Assembly (NCBI GenBank): GCA_024102635.1
Contig: JAGFJO010000099.1
Span: forward strand, 1-52,385
From: Deltaproteobacteria bacterium
Lineage (GTDB): Bacteria > Bdellovibrionota_C > UBA2361 > JAGFJO01
Length of the DNA stretch: 52,385 nt
Reading direction: 5' to 3'
The translations under genes were made by a program, and so were the position numbers. The notes beneath the pieces are model-generated. The model saw nothing but the letters and a program-made list of their open reading frames with translations. It was not told the DNA's origin and searched no databases. Of the stretch, positions 1 through 8,570 are shown piece after piece. Each line of letters begins with the position of its first letter. The stretch's first letter is position 1.

Positions 1-414
1 AACCCCGGGCCAAATGGTGAGAAGCAATACTTCACCATCGTTCCCGGACCCTACAGCCCCGTAATTCTTGAAGAGCCGGAGAACGCCATTCAGCTTGGCG
101 TGAACCGCTACAAAGATGCGTCGGGTCAGCCGCTCTCCCCGCAGATGAAAGTCAAGGGGGTGATCTGCAAAGACAAGCCGGGCACTGAGGGCCGCATTCT
201 CTATCGCTCGAACCTTACAAACTTCCTTCGCCGTGACGGCGGGGTGGTGCACGAGGACGGCGCAGTGATCGAGGTGCAGGGGGCTCGCTACCGCCTTTAC
301 AGGCTGGTAGCTGAGAACAAGAACAGGATTCTGGGCTACATCGGCTTTTACATGCCTGAAGCCGACCACGATGGCACTCCGGTCGAGGTCGTCGAAGTTG
401 AGAATCTGGGCTAA
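1..414 (+). CDS. hypothetical protein, 3' end only
   Basis: The reading frame is open from the first base to a TAA at 412-414, so this is the C-terminal 137 residues of a gene that starts outside the window. A GTG at 100 could start a shorter ORF, but the upstream codons are coding-like and continuous, so a partial gene is more likely. The sequence is soluble and mixed in charge, with alternating short strands and many Gly and Pro. No signal peptide or membrane segment is present in this part. I do not recognise the family, and the partial neighbourhood gives no functional hint. Confidence 0.7.
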   Translation, partial: NPGPNGEKQYFTIVPGPYSPVILEEPENAIQLGVNRYKDASGQPLSPQMKVKGVICKDKPGTEGRILYRSNLTNFLRRDGGVVHEDGAVIEVQGARYRLYRLVAENKNRILGYIGFYMPEADHDGTPVEVVEVENLG

Positions 415-594
415 GAAGCGTTCTCCCTTTTGCTTCGCTAAGGGATAATAAAAAACGCTCAAAGTTCTTTGGTCACCCTCATAGCGCAGGGTGCCGCTTT
501 TCTCTCTCCGATGTTTGGCTCTTCTGCTCCGCTGAGGTTCCAACGTAAGGTTATCCCTCTTCGACGTTGGCCCATCCTTTGACTCCATCCCCAG

Positions 595-1893
595 CTACCA
601 TATCTCCACGGGGCTAAGATCAAAGCCGTGCGGATTGCCCCGCGCAGCGGCATTTCTAATAGTATTGAAATCTGATTCGTTCATCCGTGCCAACATGTAA
701 CAGACACCATAAATGTTTAGGAGATCTCTATTGCGAGTATTAGTTGTAAGATCTCTCCAGGCCTTATGCTCTTTACGAGGGGGCTGATGAAAGCTCTCGT
801 CAGGCAAGAGCCATGAGATCTCTCTACTAAACCTCCAAAGCTCGTGGTGTTCGCGAGCAAGAAAAAGAAATAACTCCGGCGTTCCCCTAACGAATCTTCC
901 GTCATTGAGCGGCACTCCAGGGAGAAGGACTTCGAGATCGCGGGTTTCCGTCATGCTGCGATCGATTTTTTTATCGGACATTGCAAGACCGAAGGAACGG
1001 AGGTACTCCACCGCCTCTTGTCCTGCAATTGAGAGGTACTCAAGCATTCCAAGGCCCATCTGATTTCGAAAGGGGATATCCCTCTCGGGAATTACCACAG
1101 GCACCATCTCCTTCCCAGGCTCAAGCATATTACGCCAGGCCCATGCTACATCCTTCTGATCGGCGCAAAAGCGCTGCTGAAACTCGGAGCTGTATCTTAT
1201 GATTCCCGGCTCACCTCCTGTAGAGCTCACCGTTTGCAGAAGGCGGGATGAATTCATAATGGACTCGTACGACGATGGTACAGCGCGCTTTAAAACCGCT
1301 AAAGCGAGCCCCATCTCGTATGCGGCTTGATAGTGCCTGGAACGTGAAGTGTGTTTGAGATCCCTCCATTCCTCCGGAGAATCTGCAAAAGGAGGGTTGA
1401 GGCTGGTTGCTGCGGCAGGGGGCATAATCAGTTCCGCGCGTTTTGCAAAGCGGTGCTCAAGAGTAAAATGGCGCGAGGCAAGGTTATCCAAAAGATCTGG
1501 ATCTAGCTTCAAGGCGCTGCCATCTCTAAAGCGTATACCGCTCTGAGGATCTTCCAGGTGTCCGCGCTTTTTATGGATCTCCGCTCCGGCAGCCGTCCTA
1601 TCGAGCACCTTCTCTCCAAAATCGGTCATCTCCTCCAGGGGCTCATCCCCGAAGAAACGGGTGAGATCAAGCCGGTTCACCTGCGCAATATCGAGTATGC
1701 CGCCGCCGCTCCTTCTCTCCAGGCGATCCCTTATCTCGGAAGCGGGGAACTCTCTTCCTGAAAGCTTTGCTAGACTCGAGCTACTACTCCAGTCCGGAAG
1801 ATTGTCTCGCAGCGGCTCATGGTAGAGAGCGGTGCCGGTTGTATCGGCTTCCGCTTTTTTAACTCTTTCATCTGGAAATTTTGTAAGCTTCAT
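595..1893 (-). CDS. hypothetical protein with an internal duplicated domain
   Basis: A 432-residue soluble, highly charged protein of unknown family. The frame stays open up to a TTG at 2064, but that extension overlaps the promoter region of the next gene and has no ribosome site. The ATG at 1893 begins a normal charged N-terminus (MKLTKFPDERVKKAE). The protein contains two copies of a block of about 90 residues, at residues ~124-218 and ~331-416 from this start. Each copy begins with DG followed by an aromatic/His-rich helix. Each continues with a Trp-Arg-Asp-Leu motif (EEWRDL and KAWRDL), then T-x-[ST]-R-x-R and a hydrophobic helix. A third, weaker copy may lie between them around an AWAWRNM segment. 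No catalytic motif, signal peptide or membrane helix is visible. The repeats suggest a helical binding scaffold; that is inference. Confidence 0.6.
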   Translation of the reverse strand: MKLTKFPDERVKKAEADTTGTALYHEPLRDNLPDWSSSSSLAKLSGREFPASEIRDRLERRSGGGILDIAQVNRLDLTRFFGDEPLEEMTDFGEKVLDRTAAGAEIHKKRGHLEDPQSGIRFRDGSALKLDPDLLDNLASRHFTLEHRFAKRAELIMPPAAATSLNPPFADSPEEWRDLKHTSRSRHYQAAYEMGLALAVLKRAVPSSYESIMNSSRLLQTVSSTGGEPGIIRYSSEFQQRFCADQKDVAWAWRNMLEPGKEMVPVVIPERDIPFRNQMGLGMLEYLSIAGQEAVEYLRSFGLAMSDKKIDRSMTETRDLEVLLPGVPLNDGRFVRGTPELFLFLAREHHELWRFSREISWLLPDESFHQPPRKEHKAWRDLTTNTRNRDLLNIYGVCYMLARMNESDFNTIRNAAARGNPHGFDLSPVEIW

Positions 1894-2058
1894 CACTGCT
1901 TCTGGCTGTGTAAACTGACACCGCTCGGTTTCAAGTGTTATGGGCGAATCGAGCCGTCTCGTTATGAGTTCGAATGCCGCGAAGTAAAATATCCGGGGGC
2001 ATAAAAACGGCAATGATAACAAGGGATTGAAGAAGCCGTTCGGAATGCTCCCCGTTTC

Positions 2059-2086
2059 TTTCAAAGAAAGGTGATGCTGCTATACT
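2059..2086 (+). promoter_or_regulatory. putative sigma-70 promoter of the SMR exporter gene
   Basis: TTTCAA (2059-2064), a 16-base spacer and TATACT (2081-2086) lie 33 bases before the ATG of the exporter gene. The -10 is good and the -35 is moderate. Guanidinium exporters are often behind guanidine riboswitches, but I see no such structure between here and the start codon. Confidence 0.45.
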
Positions 2087-2118
2087 CGCTCTTTGGCTTT
2101 TTTAGGTGAGTGTGGGCG

Positions 2119-2439
2119 ATGGCTTGGATAAATCTTTTAATGGCAGGATTTCTTGAAGTCGGATGGGCAGTCTCCCTTAAGTTTACCGACGGCTGGACCC
2201 GCGTTATTCCGAGCATCCTTACTGCGCTCCTCATGGCGGCAAGTTTCTACTTTCTCGCTTTGGCGCTGCGCGCAATTCCGATCGGCACAGCTTATGCGGT
2301 TTGGACCGGTATAGGGGCTCTCGGCACTGCTGTTATCGGCATGCTCTTGTTTCAAGAACCTTGCAATGCTGCACGAATTGCGTTTCTAGGGTTGATACTA
2401 ATCGGAATAGCGGGGCTCAAAGCAACCTCGCCGCATTAG
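2119..2439 (+). CDS. sugE: SMR-family exporter, Gdx/SugE type (guanidinium export)
   Basis: A 106-residue small multidrug resistance protein with four hydrophobic helices. The conserved coupling glutamate is Glu13 when the ATG at 2119 is used, matching the family numbering. An upstream GTG at 2110 gives only three extra residues, and the AGGTGAG at 2104-2110 is well spaced for the ATG. Helix 3 has the signature GTAYAVWTGIGALG, typical of the SugE/Gdx branch rather than EmrE. Characterised Gdx proteins export guanidinium in exchange for protons as antiparallel dimers in the inner membrane; some SugE proteins confer quaternary-ammonium tolerance. The gene is a single cistron, convergent with ybeY (2 bases apart). 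Functional assignment to guanidinium rests on motif similarity only. Confidence 0.85.
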   Translation: MAWINLLMAGFLEVGWAVSLKFTDGWTRVIPSILTALLMAASFYFLALALRAIPIGTAYAVWTGIGALGTAVIGMLLFQEPCNAARIAFLGLILIGIAGLKATSPH

Positions 2440-2441
2440 TC

Positions 2442-2921
2442 TTATGCCAACTTAAAATTCCCGCCGTGTTTTTTCATAAGGGCGCTTTCAAGCTCTTTCA
2501 TTTTGCGCGCCTCAGATTTTGAAACATTGACGTGATCGAAGCCGAAGAGATGAAGAATGCCGTGAATTAGGAGCCGCAAAAACTCTTTTGATTTTGTAAC
2601 CCGGTACCTCTTGGCCTGGACAGCCGCTCTCTCCATGGAGATAACAATATCGCCCAGAGCTATCGGACTCATGCCTTTCTTTTTACCCTCGAGCTGCGAG
2701 AATGAGAGTACGTCGGTAGCTTTGTTCTTTTTACGGTAGAATGAGTTTAGCTGCTTTATCTCAGCGTCGTCTGTAACAAGGATGCTCACCTGGTGAACAG
2801 TGTCTGGGATTTCAATGGGCAGGGAAGCGTTACATTCCAAGTCTTTTAAGATCGTCTTTGCTTTCTTCTCGACCTTGCTTCTCTTCACCTTGATCTTTGG
2901 GCTTCTTAGCAGCACCTCCAC
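2442..2921 (-). CDS. ybeY: endoribonuclease YbeY (rRNA maturation)
   Basis: Single-strand-specific endoribonuclease for 16S rRNA 3' maturation and ribosome quality control. The UPF0054 zinc motif H-x3-H-x5-H is intact (HGILHLFGFDH), and the preceding DVLSF and ALGDIVIS segments are typical of the family. The start is uncertain. An ATG at 3023 would add a Lys/Arg-rich leader of 34 residues lying entirely inside the upstream gene. I prefer the GTG at 2921: GGAAG lies about 6 bases upstream and the product (159 aa) has the usual YbeY length. Even so, the gene overlaps the 3' end of the HD phosphohydrolase gene by 92 bases, in a low-complexity tail. Last gene of the phoH-HD-ybeY set. Confidence 0.88.
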   Translation of the reverse strand: MEVLLRSPKIKVKRSKVEKKAKTILKDLECNASLPIEIPDTVHQVSILVTDDAEIKQLNSFYRKKNKATDVLSFSQLEGKKKGMSPIALGDIVISMERAAVQAKRYRVTKSKEFLRLLIHGILHLFGFDHVNVSKSEARKMKELESALMKKHGGNFKLA

Positions 2922-4473
2922 CAGCCACTTCCGTTCGGGCCGCTTCTTCTTTAGCGGCTTCTCCTGGTTTGCCCTCGGCTTTTGCGGCCGGTTTTTCACC
3001 ACCTTTTTCCGCTGGTTCGGCATAAGCTATTCGCTGATGATAAATTCCTGCTAGTACCCGAGTGAATGATTTTGCAATAGCATGCAGGTCTTTAAGGGTC
3101 AATTCGCACTCATCGAGCTCGCCACTAGCAAATACCTTGTTTATCATCTTCTGGACAAGCCCTTGGATGCGGTCATGCGATGGATCGCTTAAGGTGCGGG
3201 CAGCGGCCTCGACGCCGTCAGCCAACATTAGTATCCCTGCCTCCTTCGTTTGAGGCCTGGGCCCGGGATAGCTATACAGACCGGTATCAACCTCGGCGGA
3301 ATTTTCATCCGCCTCTTTAGCTTCCTTAGATGCCTTGTCGTAAAAATACTCGATGAGCGAGGTGCCGTGATGCTGCGGGATCATGTCCTCAATTATTCTG
3401 GGCAGCTTGTATTTACGCGCCAGTTCAATCCCGTCCTTGACATGTGAGCGGATTATGAGGGCAGACATCGAGGGGCTCAGCTTATCGTGGCGATTCTCGC
3501 CGGGAATCTGGTTCTCAACGAAGTAAAGCGGCTTTTTTGTCTTTCCTATATCGTGAAAGTACGCACCTACCCGGGCCACCACGGAGTTAGCGCCGATGGC
3601 GTTGGCGGCAGATTCCACCATCATCCCCATCACCATCGAATGATTCCAGGTACCGGGCGCCTGAACACTAAGTTCTTTGAGAAGCGGGTGATCGAGGGTA
3701 GCCATCTCGATAAGCCGCATGTCCGTAACATAGCCTCCCAGGAATTCGAAAATCGGTGTAAACCCGGCGGCTATTGAGCTGCAAAGCACCGCGCTTACCA
3801 CCACCCCGGCAAAGCGAACAGTTACATCGGCGGCCGTCAAAGAGCCATCCAAGATAACCGACGCAAGAGCAAAGGGAAGGGCTATTAGTGCCAGATTGAA
3901 AGCCGCCCTGGTATACGCCGAGCGGGAGCGGAAGCGCGCCAAGCTCAAGCAAGCAACCAGATTGGCGCACAAAACGTAAGGAATGAGAATTGGCTGCAGC
4001 GGAAAATAAACCCCCACTATTACCGCGAGAGAAAGCGCGAATACAATCCCAAAATGCAGACCCAAAACTGCCTGCACCAAGAGCCCCCCGGCAGCAAAAG
4101 GAAAGGAGAATACTAGTGACTCTGCACTTATGCCTTGCAGATAGCTGCTCTTGGCGAAATAGCTGACCAGGCTGGCCGCAAGTACCTTTCCCATAGAGAT
4201 TGTAACGATTGCTCCGAACATCAGAAGAGACATTGTCATGCAATCTTTAAAGCTCGGCTTGTACGATCTGAAGCTGGCATAGGAAAAGCGATGAACTATA
4301 TAGAGCGCAATAATGATTACCAGAACGCGCGCAACCGATGCCAAGTAGGTGTCTTGAAATGCAAAGGAAGAAAGTAGCCCCTCGGCAAAAAGAGCCGACG
4401 ATGCCGCAAAGATCACCCCTTGTATAGATGCCAAGCGGGGTGAGGGTTCAAGCTCTGAAATCTTAGGGATCAT
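2830..4473 (-). CDS. 7TM-HD phosphohydrolase (PgpH-like), without the extracellular domain
   Basis: Membrane protein of 547 residues with roughly seven to eight hydrophobic helices (about 15-240 by eye), then a cytoplasmic HD domain (about 265-450). The HD ligands are visible as WNHS (His278), HD at 307-308, His344 and HHG at 368-369. The C-terminus is a Lys/Glu/Ala-rich tail of about 65 residues. In PgpH this domain hydrolyses cyclic di-AMP. PgpH proteins are usually longer (about 700-800 aa) because an extracellular 7TMR-HDED domain precedes the helices; here the protein begins directly with the helices. The ATG at 4473 has AGGTGGAGG just upstream. Position between phoH and ybeY is the classical order. 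Cyclic-di-AMP as substrate is inferred. Confidence 0.85.
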   Translation of the reverse strand: MIPKISELEPSPRLASIQGVIFAASSALFAEGLLSSFAFQDTYLASVARVLVIIIALYIVHRFSYASFRSYKPSFKDCMTMSLLMFGAIVTISMGKVLAASLVSYFAKSSYLQGISAESLVFSFPFAAGGLLVQAVLGLHFGIVFALSLAVIVGVYFPLQPILIPYVLCANLVACLSLARFRSRSAYTRAAFNLALIALPFALASVILDGSLTAADVTVRFAGVVVSAVLCSSIAAGFTPIFEFLGGYVTDMRLIEMATLDHPLLKELSVQAPGTWNHSMVMGMMVESAANAIGANSVVARVGAYFHDIGKTKKPLYFVENQIPGENRHDKLSPSMSALIIRSHVKDGIELARKYKLPRIIEDMIPQHHGTSLIEYFYDKASKEAKEADENSAEVDTGLYSYPGPRPQTKEAGILMLADGVEAAARTLSDPSHDRIQGLVQKMINKVFASGELDECELTLKDLHAIAKSFTRVLAGIYHQRIAYAEPAEKGGEKPAAKAEGKPGEAAKEEAARTEVAGGGAAKKPKDQGEEKQGREESKDDLKRLGM

Positions 4474-4494
4474 ATCGCCTCCACCTGCGTAATT

Positions 4495-5580
4495 TTACTC
4501 CGCATCGCGCTTTTTCTTGTAGGCTGAAACAATTCTGCTCACCAGCGGATGGCGGATTACATCTTCATCACTAAAATTGATGAAGGCTATTCCGCCGACA
4601 TCCTTTAGTACGCGCGCAGCATCGGTGAGCCCTGATACGACACCGCGGGGAAGATCGATCTGCGTTATGTCACCGGTAACAACACTCTTGGACCTCTCTC
4701 CCAGACGGGTCAAAAACATCTTCATCTGAACCGGAGTGGTGTTTTGTGCCTCATCCAAGATTACAAATGCATCAGACAAAGTTCTGCCCCTCATAAATGC
4801 CAGCGGAGCTACCTCTATCTGGCCGCGTTCAACAAGCTCGCGCGCCTTCTCATACTCGACCATGTCGTGAAGCGCGTCATAAAGCGGTCTTAGATAAGGG
4901 TTCACCTTCTCAGCCATATCGCCTGGAAGAAATCCGAGCTTCTCTCCGGCTTCAACCGCAGGGCGGCAGAGAATTACGCGCTTCACCTCTTTTTTCATCA
5001 GCGCCGAGACCGCCATAGCCATCGCAAGATAGGTCTTCCCGGTTCCGGCAGGACCAATTCCAAAGACGAGGTCTAAACTGCGGATACTTTCGATATATTC
5101 TTTCTGTTTTAGAGTCTTTGGAACTATGGAATGTTTTCGGCCGGCGATCTTGACATGATCTCTGAACAGATCCTCAAGGCGCAGTCTGCGGTTCCCCGAA
5201 AGCATCTTGATAGCCCGCTCTACGTCGCCCGGGAAAATCGGCTCGCCCTGCTCCACCAGTCCGCGCAGCTGCTCCAGCAGATCATAAGCTAAATCCACCT
5301 CTGCGTCCTGCCCGGCGATCAGCAGACCTTTGGCGTCACGGCCTATCCTAACGCCGAGCTGACGCTCGATGATCTTAAGGTTGCTGTCGCGCTCTCCCAA
5401 TAGAGTCTGCGCTACCTCTGCATCTACTATCTTGAACGAAGCTTCCTTCTCTTGTGCGCGCGGATAGTTGGTTTTAATTTGCTCCTCCGATTCAGTTTTT
5501 CTATATTTAACCCACCAATTCGAAAACCTTATCCAACGCAATAGAGAGTCGCGAAGGGTCCACTCCTCCGGCTTGAGCAA
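4495..5580 (-). CDS. phoH: PhoH family ATPase
   Basis: PhoH-like P-loop protein, often linked with YbeY in rRNA/RNA metabolism. In the 361-residue frame an N-terminal KH-like/PhoH N domain (about 45-115) precedes the ATPase core. Walker A is GPAGTGKT (176-183) and Walker B is VILDEAQN (about 273-280), followed by the TGDITQIDLP segment typical of PhoH. The start is unclear. The longest frame begins with TTG at 5580, overlapping the end of alaS by 74 bases and lacking a convincing ribosome site. The best Shine-Dalgarno (GGAGG at 5484-5488) is 5 bases before an in-frame ATT at 5478, which would make a 327-residue protein with almost no alaS overlap. No ATG or GTG is available between them. Probably co-transcribed with alaS upstream and the HD gene 21 bases downstream. 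Confidence 0.9.
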   Translation of the reverse strand: MLKPEEWTLRDSLLRWIRFSNWWVKYRKTESEEQIKTNYPRAQEKEASFKIVDAEVAQTLLGERDSNLKIIERQLGVRIGRDAKGLLIAGQDAEVDLAYDLLEQLRGLVEQGEPIFPGDVERAIKMLSGNRRLRLEDLFRDHVKIAGRKHSIVPKTLKQKEYIESIRSLDLVFGIGPAGTGKTYLAMAMAVSALMKKEVKRVILCRPAVEAGEKLGFLPGDMAEKVNPYLRPLYDALHDMVEYEKARELVERGQIEVAPLAFMRGRTLSDAFVILDEAQNTTPVQMKMFLTRLGERSKSVVTGDITQIDLPRGVVSGLTDAARVLKDVGGIAFINFSDEDVIRHPLVSRIVSAYKKKRDAE

Positions 5581-8176
5581 AATCGGCCCGTCCGCCGCCT
5601 CGCCCGCCGCTGAGCTGCGCTACCTGCTTAATTATTGTGCCGACATTGACCGTACTGGCCAGATCAGGAGTCGCTCCGGCAATGATTACGGCGCCCTCTC
5701 CCTGACTACTACCCAGCGCAACTACTCCGGAGCCGATCTTTACGCGCAGCTTATCCACCATGCTCTTTAGCGTTTCGGAATCGGCCGCTTCCACCTTCTG
5801 CGCTATCACCTTAATTCCGCGCGGGCTTACCCTAGCGGTCTCCATCAAATCGCCGCTGGCAGCCGATGCCAGCTTGGATTTGCTCGCTTCAAGCTCTTTT
5901 TCAAGCTGCCGGGTGCGCGCAATAAGCTTTTCAACTTTCTCGACCAGCTGAGCACCATCGCCCTTCAAAATCTCGCCCAACCGGCCTACCTGCAGCCGCT
6001 CATCAATCAGCGCGTGAGCGGCGCCTGGGCCCGCCAAGCACTCAATACGGCGCACGCCTGCCGATACTCCGTTCTCACTTTGCACTACGACGAAGCCGAT
6101 ATCTCCGCTTCGTGCGGCATGCGTACCTCCGCAAAGCTCTAGTGAGTTCGGCCCTATCTCCACAACGCGCACGGTATCGCCGTACTTCTCTCCGAAAAGA
6201 GCCATTGCTCCCAGTTTTTTCGCCTCATCAAGCCCCATGACACGCGTCTCAACCGCATAATTCGCACGCGCCTCTTGATTCATAAACTCTTGAATCTCCG
6301 CTAGTTCGCTCTCGGAAAGCGGAGCAAAGTGGGTGAAATCGAATCGCAGCGCTTCATCGTCAACCTTGGAACCGGCCTGCTTCACATGGGCACCAAGCAC
6401 CTTACGCAACGCCGAGTGTAGCAGATGAGTGGCCGAGTGGTTCAGCCGGATCTTAAGGCGCCTCTCCGCATCGACTGCGAGTTGCGCATTCTCATTCAAA
6501 AGCTTTGGGGAAAGCTCCCCTCTCACCACCTCAACATTGTGCAGGATAAATCCATCCTGAACTTTCTGCGTATCAAGAACCTTGAGCAAAGTTTCCCCGA
6601 TTTGGATTTGACCTGTGTCTCCCACCTGTCCGCCGGACTCGGCATAGAAGGGAGTAGCTTCAAAAAATACGGCTGCCGATCCCCCCGGCTTAATTACCGC
6701 ATCGGAGCGCCCCTCGAGATCGGAGATCCTTACAACCCGGCTCTCTGCCGAAAGCGTATCGTACCCCAAAAACTCCGTCTTCTTGCCATCGAGCTTTATC
6801 GATACGAACTCCTTGGCGTGCGATTTGCGGTCTTCTCGCGAGCGCGACTTCTGCTGCTGCATCGCTTTTTCAAACGCGGCAGTATCGACCTTCATATTGT
6901 AAGCTTTCAGCGCATCTTCTGTCAGGTCCAGCGGAAAGCCGAAGGTGTCATGCAGCTGGAAGGCCAGTTCGCCTGGAAAGAGCGAGCCGCGCTTTAGCTT
7001 CTCGCATTCTCTTTGAAGAATTGTGATACCAGCATCCAGCGTTTCGTAAAATTTCACTTCCTCGGCCTCGGCGACGCGCGAAATTACCTCGCGCCGCTCG
7101 TTAAGTTCTGGGTAGTGGGAGCCGAACATTTTAATTACAACTTCCGTTGTGCGGGGCAGGAAAGGCTCCTTGAACTGAAGAATACGCGCGTGCCTAACGG
7201 CTCGTCTAATAAGCCGGCGCAGCACATAACCGCGCCCATCACTGCCCGGCATCACTCCATCGGCGATGAGGAAAGCTATCGATCGCGAGTGATCCGCAAT
7301 TACGCGCATTGCAACGTCGCGAGCATAATCGGGGTCGCTTTTCAGATCACGCTGCTTATATGATGAGCCGTCGTACTTAAAGCCCGACAACTGTTCACAC
7401 TTTGAAATTACGGGCCGCAGAAGGTCGCAGTCATAATTCGACTTAACCCCTTGCAGCACCGCTGTAATACGCTCAAGTCCCATCCCAGTGTCGACGGAGG
7501 GCTTCGGGAGAGGTTTCATCGTTCCATCGGCTGAGCGGTCGAACTGCATGAACACCAGATTCCAGATCTCCAGATAGCTGCCATCGTCAGCCAAAAAACC
7601 CTCTTTACTCTGCTTCGATGCGTCATCACCCAGATAGTAATGTATCTCGGAGCAGGGGCCGCAGGGACCTGTCTCGCCCATAGCCCAAAAGTTATCCTTC
7701 TCTCCCATTCTAAGTATTTTATCGGGAGCAACATCGGTAAGGTCCCTCCAGAGCTGCTCGGCTTCGTCATCCTTCTCGAAGACCGTGACCCATAGGCGGC
7801 CCTTCTCGACTCCAAGCACCTCTGTAACGTATTCCCATGCAAACTTGATGGCATCGGCCTTGAAGTAATCTCCGAATGAGAAATTTCCGAGCATCTCAAA
7901 AAAAGTATGGTGGCGAGCGGTTACTCCCACATTCTCCAGATCGTTGTGTTTGCCGGAGATGCGTAGACACTTCTGACTCGTGACGGCGCGCACATACTCA
8001 CGCCTCTGAGTACCGAGAAAGAGATCTTTAAACTGATTCATTCCGGCGTTACTGAAAAGCAGGGTAGGGTCGTTCTCAGGAACAAGTGACGAGCTGGTCA
8101 CGGCGGTGTGGCCCTTAGATTTGAAGTAGTCGATAAACGATTGCCTTACTTGAGCGCCGCTAAGTTTCTTGGCCAT
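5507..8176 (-). CDS. alaS: alanyl-tRNA synthetase
   Basis: Full-length class II alanyl-tRNA synthetase (889 aa). It charges tRNA-Ala in the cytoplasm and edits mischarged Ser/Gly. The N-terminus (SFIDYFKSKGHTAVTSSSLVP, FSNAGMNQFKDLFLG) is the canonical catalytic start. The editing domain carries the HSATHLLHSAL zinc motif and the C-x3-H pair in LCGGTHAARSGDIG. The C-terminal DHHA1/C-Ala domain ends in the usual GRGGGRADFAQAGG motif. ATG at 8176. It heads the minus-strand set that continues into phoH, the HD protein and ybeY. Confidence 0.97.
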   Translation of the reverse strand: MAKKLSGAQVRQSFIDYFKSKGHTAVTSSSLVPENDPTLLFSNAGMNQFKDLFLGTQRREYVRAVTSQKCLRISGKHNDLENVGVTARHHTFFEMLGNFSFGDYFKADAIKFAWEYVTEVLGVEKGRLWVTVFEKDDEAEQLWRDLTDVAPDKILRMGEKDNFWAMGETGPCGPCSEIHYYLGDDASKQSKEGFLADDGSYLEIWNLVFMQFDRSADGTMKPLPKPSVDTGMGLERITAVLQGVKSNYDCDLLRPVISKCEQLSGFKYDGSSYKQRDLKSDPDYARDVAMRVIADHSRSIAFLIADGVMPGSDGRGYVLRRLIRRAVRHARILQFKEPFLPRTTEVVIKMFGSHYPELNERREVISRVAEAEEVKFYETLDAGITILQRECEKLKRGSLFPGELAFQLHDTFGFPLDLTEDALKAYNMKVDTAAFEKAMQQQKSRSREDRKSHAKEFVSIKLDGKKTEFLGYDTLSAESRVVRISDLEGRSDAVIKPGGSAAVFFEATPFYAESGGQVGDTGQIQIGETLLKVLDTQKVQDGFILHNVEVVRGELSPKLLNENAQLAVDAERRLKIRLNHSATHLLHSALRKVLGAHVKQAGSKVDDEALRFDFTHFAPLSESELAEIQEFMNQEARANYAVETRVMGLDEAKKLGAMALFGEKYGDTVRVVEIGPNSLELCGGTHAARSGDIGFVVVQSENGVSAGVRRIECLAGPGAAHALIDERLQVGRLGEILKGDGAQLVEKVEKLIARTRQLEKELEASKSKLASAASGDLMETARVSPRGIKVIAQKVEAADSETLKSMVDKLRVKIGSGVVALGSSQGEGAVIIAGATPDLASTVNVGTIIKQVAQLSGGRGGGRADFAQAGGVDPSRLSIALDKVFELVG

Positions 8177-8334
8177 AAGATTACAGTTACCAGAGATGTA
8201 GGTCCGACAAGTGCTAAAAGGTGATTACCTGCTCTATAGAAAACAAACCCGCACGAGTCGTAACAAAATATGGAGAAGCTATCTAAAGAGCAGTAATTTC
8301 TTTAAATTTCTTTATAACTTGCGACCGTAACCTA

Positions 8335-8346
8335 TATTGTACAATA
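8335..8346. promoter_or_regulatory. perfect palindrome TATTGTACAATA
   Basis: A 12-base perfect palindrome in AT-rich sequence in the middle of the alaS/GSDH divergent spacer, about 145 bases before the mapped plus-strand promoter. It could be an operator for a dimeric regulator. The plus-strand half also resembles a -10 (TACAAT), so a promoter is the alternative. Confidence 0.3.
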
Positions 8347-8479
8347 AGTCGATTTCCGAGCGCTCCATACAGCCGAATCACTATTACGAAGGCACAACGG
8401 CGCCTAATCTTGAAGCGCTCTATGCATTAGATGTGCTCTTTGTATAGTAGTTTCAAATAGTTGTCGGGCATGTGCTTCC

Positions 8480-8507
8480 TTGTACTGGAGTGAACATTCT
8501 ATATAAT
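8480..8507 (+). promoter_or_regulatory. sigma-70 promoter of the GSDH-like gene
   Basis: TTGTAC (8480-8485), 16-base spacer and a perfect TATAAT (8502-8507), 63 bases before the ATG at 8571. The expected transcript start near 8514 leaves a leader of about 57 bases that contains a hairpin next to the ribosome site. Confidence 0.65.
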
Positions 8508-8533
8508 CAATAGCTTAACCGTTAAATTGCTGC

Positions 8534-8560
8534 TTAGCACTCCAAGCTCCACGGTGCTAA
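8534..8560 (+). promoter_or_regulatory. leader hairpin next to the ribosome site
   Basis: TTAGCAC (8534-8540) and GTGCTAA (8554-8560) form a perfect 7-bp inverted repeat with a 13-base loop. It ends four bases before the GGGAGG ribosome site (8564-8569), which itself is only 1 base from the ATG. It may influence initiation or mRNA stability. Confidence 0.35.
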
Positions 8561-8570
8561 AAAGGGAGGC

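Larger units (their letters stand above)
8177..8570. other. intergenic region between divergent alaS and the GSDH-like gene
   Basis: 394 bases without a convincing ORF. It holds the plus-strand promoter at 8480-8507, a 12-base palindrome at 8335-8346 and a leader hairpin at 8534-8560, all listed separately. I see no good alaS promoter; a TATAGA on the minus strand near 8235 has no fitting -35. No tRNA or known riboswitch is recognisable. Confidence 0.5.

Noticed and set aside
417..459. Nested inverted repeat AGCGTT/TCCCTT...AAGGGA/AACGCT after the first gene
   Set aside because: No T-tract follows on either strand and the stem is interrupted, so I do not call a terminator.
1990..2118. Guanidine riboswitch upstream of the Gdx/SugE gene
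   Set aside because: I saw no ykkC-type conserved core and no paired hairpins with ACGR loops; a plain promoter explains the region.
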